Below, piece after piece: positions 14,301 to 21,150 of a DNA stretch of 26,940 nucleotides. Source of the DNA: a virus. Both the position numbers and the translations under genes were made by a program. Location of the stretch: positions 1 to 26,940 of IMG/VR virus record IMGVR_UViG_3300001850_000162; one strand, written 5' to 3'. Below the pieces are notes generated by a model that did no database searches, was not told where the DNA came from, and saw nothing but the letters and a program-made list of their open reading frames with translations. Position 1 is the stretch's first letter; each line of letters starts with the position of its first letter.

Positions 14301-17028
14301 TTTTTTTGGGTACGATTTAAGTGGTATTGAGATAGCTGGTGAGCAAGAGCTTGCGAGTACACTTCAAAGCTCGCTCAGCTCGGCACTTCAAATTGCGTCT
14401 GATGGCGTAACGCGGGAGGATGCCCCTCAGATTGGGCGAGTGATCGGCACTGTTGTTGGCGCTGCGATTGGCGCATACTTTGGCAGCCCCGAAGCTGGCG
14501 CGATGATCGGTGGTTTTGTTGGAGAAATTGCCGGAACAATACTTCAAAGTTTCGGAGCCGACAAGCCTGGGACAAAAGAACGCAAGAAAATTGATGCGTA
14601 CTTTGCTGAGCTATTTGACGGCAAAAGACTCGGAATTGTCATCGACAGCTCACTTCGACCAACGATTGCTGCCGTTTCGGAAAGTGTCTCGGAGGCGAAT
14701 GATGGTCTGATCAGAGATACCGACGCAACCTTCAGGCGGCTCTCCGACATTGTCTTTGAGGGGTTCACTCCGTTCGCTGGATACGTTCAGTTTGGTGGCG
14801 AAGCGTTCAGAAATTACTTTGATACACTTTCGACTGACATTCAGGCATCTTTCAACGGTGTCGGATTGGCTCTGGGAACGCTCGCCGGAATTGCACCCGA
14901 ACAGGCTCGCCTCGTTGGCGTCGCGCTCGCTAATAATATCGGAGGAAGCCTTCAGAATCTTCAAGTTCTTGTTCAGGCTACTGGCGAGTCTTTCGACGAC
15001 CTGGCACAAGCAATCGTAAACGGATTCTTAGATGCACAGCTTACAATCGAAGAGACATACAACTCTCTCGTGCAGCTCCAAAACCTTTACGGGGAGGGGA
15101 TTCCTGGAGCAATCGGCGACTATCAGCAGGCAATCGACAATCTTACCACTTCTCTTAGGGACAATGCCCCAGGGCGCTACGCGATTGATTCGCTCCGCGA
15201 CATTGGTGCCGAGGGGAGAGAGGCGGGTGCGAGCTTCCAGCAAGTCATTAGTGCTCTTGGGGCGACTTTTGGGTTTACGTCTCAACAGATGCAGCTATTT
15301 TTTGAGGCACTGCGAATAGCTGGAATTACGACACTAGATCAGTTGGCAAAGGCAAGTGACGCGCAGCTCATAACGATACTTGAAAACTACCGCAGAATTA
15401 AAGAAGAGAACGCGCAGACTATTGACGAGTTGGCTAAGGTACCCCAGACGGACTACCAAAAACCGCGAACACCGAGTGGGACGAGCAAAGCCGACGAGGC
15501 TAAGCGGAAAGCAGAGGAGGAGGCAAGAAGAGCAGAGGATGAGCGAAAGAGACAGCTAGAGAGTGCCTATAGGCTCACCGTCGAGTCTCAACGCTACGCC
15601 ATCATCTTAGAAAAGATCGCCAAGGGAGAGTTGACTCAAGTTGAGGGCGGCAAGGAGATCCTTAAACTTAGAAATGAAATACTTCGCGCCACTGCAAAAG
15701 TAGCCAAACTTGAAGCCGAATATCAGGCTGAGCTTGCTAAGGGTGGCAACGCTAATCGAAAGAGATTAGCAGAACTCGGTCAGGAGCTAGACAAAGCCAC
15801 AAACCGTCTCGATAACTTTAAGGAAAAGGCAAAAAACACAAAAGATGCAACAGCACAGCTCGATTTAGCTGCGGTGATTCCGCTTATTCGCAGTATGAAC
15901 TCGTTGGGCGTCGTAACGAAGCAGGCAGGAGTTGAAGTTGATAAGAACGTCAGCATACTTGTTAAAGGGTTTCTCCAGGGGAGACTTAGCATTGGAGAAC
16001 TCAACGATGAAATAAAGAAAACTAAAGACCTTCTTGGACCTGGTATCCCCGGTGCTATTGGTGCGGTAACTGATGCCTTTCAGAACCTCATAGATGCTGG
16101 TGAGCAGGGGGGGCAGTTCTCCGTCGATGCTTTTGTCGATATTTTTGCTGAGTTTAGGGAGAAGTTTCAGAAGGAAGGATCGGAGCTTCGTAAGGCTGAA
16201 AGAGAGCAGCTTGTTGCCAACGTGAACGCGGCGCGAGAGGCGTTTGATAAAGCTATTGGACCTGATGCCGTCGATAAGGCTCGAAAGTCTCTCGACACTG
16301 CCAAGAAAGCACTGGAAGATTTTTATGCTATTCAGCCCAAGCCCGATCTGGCAGACCTGAGATCAGAGCTTGAAAAGAGCTTTAGCGCAACACAGGTAGA
16401 CAAGTTCTTCCAGGCGCTTGACGAAAGCGGGCTCAGGACGTTTGACGATTTTGAGAAAGCCGGAGCTGATTCTGTTGTTGGCATCCTTGGAAAGCTCAAG
16501 GAGCTTGGCTTTAGCTTTGGCACGACCAGCAAGGAAATTAAGGACATAAACGACAACCTTCAGGAGCAGGAAAAGAAGGCAAACAACGGGCTAGATCCTC
16601 TCGCCAAAGCAATCGAGCTTGTTAAGCAGTTTAACGCTGGAGCCTCCACCCTGCCCCCGGTATTTAATGATACGACAGACGCCTTGGATAATCTGAATAA
16701 ACCACTGGCGCAGCTCGCAAGCGGCTTTGATAACATCATCGAAAAGCTCTCGCGGCTTAGCGGAAACAGCTTTGAAAATGAAGTGGTTTTTAACGTGAGG
16801 ACTGTTGGAGATACCACCTCTAAGAACCTAGTTGAGATTATTTACGGTGACGGCTCATCGACCGGAGGCGACTCCGGCTCCAACCCTGGCGGCGATGGGT
16901 CCATTCGGGAGCAGATTCAGCGGCTTCGCAAAGAGCTTAACCGACTCGTTAAAAGTGGAAAGGGAAGCACGCCGCGAGCTGATAAGCTCCGAGACAGAAT
17001 TAGAAAGCTAAGAGGCGAGCTGAGATAA
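11314..17028 (+). CDS. Tail tape measure protein
   Basis: At 1904 residues this is the longest gene, as is usual for the protein that sets tail length and passes into the host envelope on DNA entry. Residues about 25-180 are a long charged coiled coil; a hydrophobic segment lies at about 218-244; more coiled coil occurs at about 500-650 and 850-920. A Gly/Ala-rich hydrophobic hairpin, IGRVIGTVVGAAIGAYFG followed by AGAMIGGFVGEIAGTIL, is at about 1043-1080 and may cross the membrane. A block with GEGIPGAIG (1260) recurs with GPGIPGAIG (1575). The C-terminus has a Gly/Ser/Asp linker and a basic helical tail. No lysozyme or peptidase motif is seen. With about 1.5 angstrom per residue the tail would be near 280 nm. 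Its start overlaps the frameshift stop and its stop overlaps the next start. Confidence 0.92.
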   Translation: MAGGFGDGNDIKITVSLDTTDAVAGLEALKGSLEKTLEAGTKQFEDLAKASAKINAAEVARIKAASAEKVAQLKLEKAAIDERTQADAKAQAAIEAAAQKRADLAKRELTEIKNRAAERLNAQKIELNSQKIQLDSTTRYLAELQKEGKTFRETEATKRAEIQKTIALIKQQTQEIKRQSAGAGAGGSGGLLAGFGSGKQFSGLINSLGLINSSTLRTIVSVGKFGGAIGVVAAAGYGYVKAVNAMTEASNKLAAEAFKIEGLRTGFENLQRTVGNDPGVSINALRKATQGLVTDTELYQRANQAVLLGVPTETFNAAAAAAVKLGRAMGIDASQGLESLSLGLGRQSRLYLDNLGIIVSAEEAYKRFAAANNLVASQLSDGEKKAAFYAEALRKIYERAAELPDAIDSVAVSYKKLEVVQGNIQQKSTEAFNNSVELAGAYRRLTKATEDSGEASKRFAILFSEIAAPFVRAKASLVDFITSLKEGALFLASFVLPTTEAEQFAAAFERLAAAQREGAALRYFGQYAKAAEVEAEGFKKAADSIEVLVQKEAAATRSTEAYAKAVESLKAQKAALGDTDSKAAKFLDQQIAQAEALARVSESQSSALQRNISEQRQALQERVALAEQAARAEEESISQQQQFNEFLVRNFAKQLDGIFNLPLEKLVVQKFVSDDALRELEDAKNALNVFEGTLNQARANAEKPITLRIDTTEIDAAANRLPELFNKILQSASRDVGVFTIPGVDSSSLDNALGQISTIEERFRVGKISAQDYVAALREATTELGNLVGEGRIATLSAQLQELQNVVDSGGTLTTEQTQSYSDLSRALDAARESASASAQATEELGVAIEYARKQGQKAAGEFQRDQKKISSAVEKESKKAANEYKKFVRDLNRTFNQAIPKDLQKKLTDLFNTGKIGSKEFIEELDKLGEEAIKTGVDIEALKKEIEALNKLKIENPLRDIKVDSTTESNIRDIESQLGDVFNIKKLFGGDTSGGFFGYDLSGIEIAGEQELASTLQSSLSSALQIASDGVTREDAPQIGRVIGTVVGAAIGAYFGSPEAGAMIGGFVGEIAGTILQSFGADKPGTKERKKIDAYFAELFDGKRLGIVIDSSLRPTIAAVSESVSEANDGLIRDTDATFRRLSDIVFEGFTPFAGYVQFGGEAFRNYFDTLSTDIQASFNGVGLALGTLAGIAPEQARLVGVALANNIGGSLQNLQVLVQATGESFDDLAQAIVNGFLDAQLTIEETYNSLVQLQNLYGEGIPGAIGDYQQAIDNLTTSLRDNAPGRYAIDSLRDIGAEGREAGASFQQVISALGATFGFTSQQMQLFFEALRIAGITTLDQLAKASDAQLITILENYRRIKEENAQTIDELAKVPQTDYQKPRTPSGTSKADEAKRKAEEEARRAEDERKRQLESAYRLTVESQRYAIILEKIAKGELTQVEGGKEILKLRNEILRATAKVAKLEAEYQAELAKGGNANRKRLAELGQELDKATNRLDNFKEKAKNTKDATAQLDLAAVIPLIRSMNSLGVVTKQAGVEVDKNVSILVKGFLQGRLSIGELNDEIKKTKDLLGPGIPGAIGAVTDAFQNLIDAGEQGGQFSVDAFVDIFAEFREKFQKEGSELRKAEREQLVANVNAAREAFDKAIGPDAVDKARKSLDTAKKALEDFYAIQPKPDLADLRSELEKSFSATQVDKFFQALDESGLRTFDDFEKAGADSVVGILGKLKELGFSFGTTSKEIKDINDNLQEQEKKANNGLDPLAKAIELVKQFNAGASTLPPVFNDTTDALDNLNKPLAQLASGFDNIIEKLSRLSGNSFENEVVFNVRTVGDTTSKNLVEIIYGDGSSTGGDSGSNPGGDGSIREQIQRLRKELNRLVKSGKGSTPRADKLRDRIRKLRGELR
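15010..15411 (+). repeat. Duplicated block in the tape measure protein, copy A
   Basis: Residues about 1233-1366. Order of shared elements: GFL, then a helix starting AQLTIEETY, then GEGIPGAIG (G1260), a region with YAIDSLRDIG, then QMQLFFEALRIAGITTLDQL and ITILENY. The same order recurs about 315 residues later (copy B). Confidence 0.7.
15964..16527 (+). repeat. Duplicated block in the tape measure protein, copy B
   Basis: Residues about 1551-1738. The shared order is GFL, GRLSIGELND, GPGIPGAIG (G1575), a segment with FSVDAFVDIFAEF, a helical insertion absent from copy A, then VDKFFQALDESGLRTFDDFE and VVGILGKL. The insertion (about 1620-1680) holds charged coiled coil. Confidence 0.7.
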
Positions 17029-17873
17029 TGGCATCCAGCTTTTTAATTTACGCCCCAAGCATTACGACTAGCGCCGTTACGGTTTCGTCTAGCTTGAAGT
17101 TTGATGTGGACTATCCGCTTCGCTCTTCGTTTTCTGGGCGGTCATACGTTCACGCACGGACCTCTGAAACAGCCTCAAGTCTGACGGTTACTTTTAGGCT
17201 ATCAAATGGTCTACCAATCAAGGCAGACCATCTTATCATTGGCGGCGTCTCATCCCTCTTGGCTGCCGGGGTTGACTCGATAAAGCTCCAGGGGTCAAAC
17301 GATGGGGTGACTTGGGTGGATCAAATTGGGACGACAAATAGCCTGGCGTCCAAGATAAAGGATGGACCCTACAACGACGACATTATCTTTACCGCCACGA
17401 AGAATGACGACTTGAGTGGCGTTCTTGCTAGTTATCTGCGCTTTCGAGTCGTTATGGCTAAGGTGGCGTCACCATCGGCAGTGGCATACGCCTTTCGCAA
17501 GCTCTACATGGGCGAAGCCTTTGATATGGGTGAAGAGCCTGCCACCTACGACCTAGAGCTTGTTGCTGATGACGACCAGGACACCTGGCAGTACCCCCGT
17601 GGACACTTCATCATGTCCAAAGCCTTTCGTCCGAAGCACCGGATTACCGTTGAGTGGGATGGCGTTACTGATGCCAAAGCTAATGAGTTTGCAGAAAAGT
17701 TCCTTGGAGATCCGTATCGAAACACCGTCTATCTTTACACTCAAACGCACAAAGATCCCCTCTATGACAACGTGCTTATGCACTGTAGGGTAGTTCCTGA
17801 CAACACCCAGATAGTAAAAGCCAATGATGTAGAAAATTGGAATAACATTACGGCGGTGTTTGAAGAGGCGTAG
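17028..17873 (+). CDS. Distal tail-like protein 1
   Basis: A 281-residue beta-rich protein starting inside the tape measure stop (TAATG). By position it takes the place of the distal tail protein, the first ring of the tail tip complex. The N-terminal half has a jelly-roll look (LTVTFRLSNGLPIKADHLII, then KLQGSNDGVTWVDQIG, a pattern seen in carbohydrate-binding or discoidin-like folds). The C-terminal part, about 165-281, has LYMGEAFDMGEEP, then HRITVEWDGV and a final YLYTQTHKDPLYDNVLMHCR / ITAVFEEA. The next gene has the same layout, so the two are tandem paralogues. The function is inferred from position and layout. Confidence 0.7.
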   Translation: MASSFLIYAPSITTSAVTVSSSLKFDVDYPLRSSFSGRSYVHARTSETASSLTVTFRLSNGLPIKADHLIIGGVSSLLAAGVDSIKLQGSNDGVTWVDQIGTTNSLASKIKDGPYNDDIIFTATKNDDLSGVLASYLRFRVVMAKVASPSAVAYAFRKLYMGEAFDMGEEPATYDLELVADDDQDTWQYPRGHFIMSKAFRPKHRITVEWDGVTDAKANEFAEKFLGDPYRNTVYLYTQTHKDPLYDNVLMHCRVVPDNTQIVKANDVENWNNITAVFEEA

Positions 17874-17878
17874 GGCTA

Positions 17879-18637
17879 ATGGCGACTAATTTACTAATTG
17901 GATACCCTCGTATACCTAATGCTGCCTCAAGCTACTCAATAACAAATGGAGTCGCTGCCGAGAGATCGCCATTTTCCAACCTGTTTGGTGGCAATAAGAC
18001 AGACCTATTCATGCTCGATGGTGATTATAACCAGCCTACATTTCGCTTTGATCTTCCTTCGCCGGAGACTGCGGATTTTCTCTATATTGGCAGGTTCAGT
18101 ATTCTTCGAGGGTGGGTAGCTTCGCTTAACCTCCGGGGCGGGAACAGCACTGATTATAACGCCGCAACCCCGGTATTTGTTGAACCAGACCTATACGCTC
18201 AAACGCCCACAGGTCCAGGGGTTGATGACTATATTGCGACCTTTACGGAAAGTTCTGCCTATTCACATTGGTTTGTGAAGTATGGAACTACCAGCGCCAT
18301 TCCGCATGGTAAGCTCTTTTTTGGCAAGGCGTTTGATATAGGCAAAGACCCAAACGCTCCGGCAACCATCACGCGCCTCAAGATTGGGGGCGCTAAGCGT
18401 CGCGCAACTTTTTCCTTTGAGTTCTCATGGGAGGGTATTGCTTACCCGAAGGCTGTCGAGATGTACCAGATATTTTATCGCTCGCGCCGTTATCAGCCAG
18501 TAGTCCTATTTACCCGCGACTGGCACGACATTTTGATGGGCAATAAGGTGGTTTTTTGTCGCATAACATCAGTGACACTGCCTCCCAGGGTGACTGATTT
18601 TTGCGACGTAACAGCAACCTTTGAGGAAATGCCATGA
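17879..18637 (+). CDS. Distal tail-like protein 2 (paralogue)
   Basis: A 252-residue protein with the same architecture as its upstream neighbour: a short N-terminal peptide, a jelly-roll-like half, then LFFGKAFDIGKDP (compare LYMGEAFDMGEEP), then FEFSWEGI, VVLFTRDWHDILMGNKVVFCR and a closing VTATFEEMP (compare ITAVFEEA). Overall identity by eye is low, so the duplication is old. It begins five bases after the upstream stop and its stop overlaps the next start (ATGA, 18634). A second ring of the tail tip is the likely role, by inference. Confidence 0.7.
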   Translation: MATNLLIGYPRIPNAASSYSITNGVAAERSPFSNLFGGNKTDLFMLDGDYNQPTFRFDLPSPETADFLYIGRFSILRGWVASLNLRGGNSTDYNAATPVFVEPDLYAQTPTGPGVDDYIATFTESSAYSHWFVKYGTTSAIPHGKLFFGKAFDIGKDPNAPATITRLKIGGAKRRATFSFEFSWEGIAYPKAVEMYQIFYRSRRYQPVVLFTRDWHDILMGNKVVFCRITSVTLPPRVTDFCDVTATFEEMP

Positions 18638-21141
18638 CGAGTGCCGCCTTCAACTACTTTTATCGCGTCGATGTAACTTGCGCTCGCTATGTGCTTGGTG
18701 GCGTTGTCAGTGGCACTGATGAGGTTCGGGAGATTGAGACGAAAGTTTACAAGCTCGTGAATAAGTTTGTGCAAGACGCAGGAGATCCGACTGACCGAGA
18801 GACGATGCTTCCTATTTTGCAGTCTATTGGCGAAGTAACTCTTTCTTCCGGCGAGGTTCTTCCGAGCATTTCAATCTCTCAAGTAACGATAGATAACTCT
18901 CGTGGCTCTATAGGTAACGACCGAAGGTTCTCTGACATTCTGGAGCGTTACACAATTATTCAGCAACCAGTCGAGATATACTTCTCTCAATCGTCAAATC
19001 AGTCAGATGCCCCTACATCTTGGGTTAAAATAGCAACTGGCGTTATCCAGTCGTGGCAAATTGCCATATCGGGAGACTCACCGTCGCTAACCTTCTCAAT
19101 TACGCCGTATAACATCGAAGAAAAGCCGATGAACCTAGAGATTTCTAGGGACGTAGTTGGAATGGAGAACGCCCCAGATGCTAATCTAAATAAGCCTCTG
19201 CCAGTGCTTTTTAATAAGACAGAGATAAATACCCTCGATGCCATCACATACCCGGAGGTATCTCCAACGCGCATTTCCGCTGACGGAGCTACGACTGGCG
19301 TATACGCGCTCACGACCCAGATGTACCAAGTCACAAAGGCGAATACTATTTCGCGGCTTTTCATAAATAAAACCTGGGACGATGGAGAGTCACCGTGGGC
19401 AACGATTAAAACTGACGTTGCAACGCCAAGCTACCTAACGCCCAATGCCGCGTCGTACTACTCCATCAGAACCTTTGAAAGCGTCGCCTATAGGGTTCCG
19501 AACTTCACAACTTCAGCATTGTTAGTCACTGGTGTTCAGCTAAAAGCAAAGCCATCATCAAGTTCGCCAGCGCGAGTTTCAACAGGGTACCTTTCTGTTT
19601 TCGTCCTCCTGGTAAACTCACTAACGAAACTTGTCAAAGCAGAGCTGACTCGCGGAAGGGTATCCCTGGCAAATTACGATAGTCAAAATAACGGCACCCT
19701 TCCCTCGTTTTCCATTAACGTATCTTTTGCAACTCCAATCGTTATTGATCCGGGGATAAGCTCTGATTACGAATTTTACCTTGGGTGGGAGGGCACTGAC
19801 ATTAAGCCAGATGATGCTCAGCTATTTAAGTATTCGCCAGCGAGCCCAACTCAGTTTTCCGTCTTGAGAAAGGATAAGGATATTTCGGGCAACACCAGTC
19901 AAAATGAGTGGGCAATCGGAACGGACTCAAACCTAATTGCCCACAAGTTTCTAACTACGACCGCTACGTTTGATAACCATGTAAATACCTACACTAAGGA
20001 TGGTCTGACCTACTCAAAACTGACCTTAACTCAGGGGGAGCCAGACACCGGACAGGTCAACCCAACGCTCGACGCGCTTCAAATCATTGTGCCTATGGAG
20101 GGTATGTATGATTACGCGACCTCCGAGCCGTTGTATAAGCCACCGCAGATTCTCGAAAAGGCTGCCCGCACTTGGAATGGAGAGGAGTGGGTAGATGAAG
20201 GGCTAGTCGATACTACCTCACTTCAGGCGAGCCATTACGATATAGTTTTTTATGATATTGCAGCTCTAATATCTGACGGTCCATCGCACAGAGCGCGTTA
20301 CGTTTCTGGTATCTTCGACAGCAAGGTTTCCTACACTCAATTTATTACCGACGTATGTAAGGGATCTGCTTGTCGCCTGGGGTGCTTTTCAGACGGAAAA
20401 CTGTTTGTTTATCCGTGGGGGGTGACGGCAGCTCCGAGCTACCACATTCCGCAAGAGGACATTATCCCTTTGAATTGGGAGGGGCGTGACGGGCAAAGTA
20501 TTGTAAATCGCATCATCCTTACGGCTGAAAAGACCTATGCAATTAAGCAGGAGGCGCTAGATCGTGACGGCTATACCATCTCGATTGACTACTCGGCAGA
20601 GAACTACCCTGCCGTAAAGAACATAACCGAGCAAAGCTATAGCCTTTTTGGGACAAAAAACGCCCAAGAGACAACTTTTAACGTGTTTGGGTTTAACGAC
20701 AAAACGGCGAACATCGGCTTGCCGGGGTACCTCACTGGTGGTCCAAGTAGCAGTCAGATCGTCGATGGTGACGAAGTGGTTTATTCTATCGACTTCCTCG
20801 CCGAATACTACCTAGCGCGATTTGGACTCCCGATGACGTATTGCAGCTTTGTGGTGCCTTACCATCGGTACAAGGACATAAAGATGTTTGACGTAATCAC
20901 CTTTGCTCACACGGACTTCCCTGCGTACTACGGGACGGACCCCGCACCGGAGCCCGGAGTTGTCGAGTATGGGGCATCCGTTATTTACGCTTCACAGGCT
21001 AACGAGGGGTATGAGTTGGTTCGGGCTCAGACGTACCGAGGGCTCGTGGAGGCGGTGAGCTATGTTTTGGCGATGGAGCACGCTCCGGCTATTCGCCTTA
21101 CGGTGCAAGTAATTCTGAACAGAAATTTTGATCCGACGTAG
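18634..21141 (+). CDS. Tail hub / tip protein (putative)
   Basis: An 835-residue protein placed after the distal tail genes and before the fibres, where the central tail hub or tip protein is expected. It is beta-rich throughout. The N-terminal part holds ILQSIGEVTLSSGEVLPSIS, followed by an ILERYTIIQQPVEIYFSQ segment like the opening of hub proteins that describe a surface and line interval. The centre (about 230-470) has an Ig- or lectin-like look with NWDDGESPWATIK type patterns. The C-terminal third has IDFLAEYYLARFGLPMTYCS and a KMFDVITFAHTDFP stretch, typical of hub domains near the tail tube axis. I see no peptidase motif. The name is from position and general features; family homology cannot be confirmed by eye. 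Confidence 0.65.
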   Translation: MTSAAFNYFYRVDVTCARYVLGGVVSGTDEVREIETKVYKLVNKFVQDAGDPTDRETMLPILQSIGEVTLSSGEVLPSISISQVTIDNSRGSIGNDRRFSDILERYTIIQQPVEIYFSQSSNQSDAPTSWVKIATGVIQSWQIAISGDSPSLTFSITPYNIEEKPMNLEISRDVVGMENAPDANLNKPLPVLFNKTEINTLDAITYPEVSPTRISADGATTGVYALTTQMYQVTKANTISRLFINKTWDDGESPWATIKTDVATPSYLTPNAASYYSIRTFESVAYRVPNFTTSALLVTGVQLKAKPSSSSPARVSTGYLSVFVLLVNSLTKLVKAELTRGRVSLANYDSQNNGTLPSFSINVSFATPIVIDPGISSDYEFYLGWEGTDIKPDDAQLFKYSPASPTQFSVLRKDKDISGNTSQNEWAIGTDSNLIAHKFLTTTATFDNHVNTYTKDGLTYSKLTLTQGEPDTGQVNPTLDALQIIVPMEGMYDYATSEPLYKPPQILEKAARTWNGEEWVDEGLVDTTSLQASHYDIVFYDIAALISDGPSHRARYVSGIFDSKVSYTQFITDVCKGSACRLGCFSDGKLFVYPWGVTAAPSYHIPQEDIIPLNWEGRDGQSIVNRIILTAEKTYAIKQEALDRDGYTISIDYSAENYPAVKNITEQSYSLFGTKNAQETTFNVFGFNDKTANIGLPGYLTGGPSSSQIVDGDEVVYSIDFLAEYYLARFGLPMTYCSFVVPYHRYKDIKMFDVITFAHTDFPAYYGTDPAPEPGVVEYGASVIYASQANEGYELVRAQTYRGLVEAVSYVLAMEHAPAIRLTVQVILNRNFDPT

Positions 21142-21150
21142 GATAGGGCT

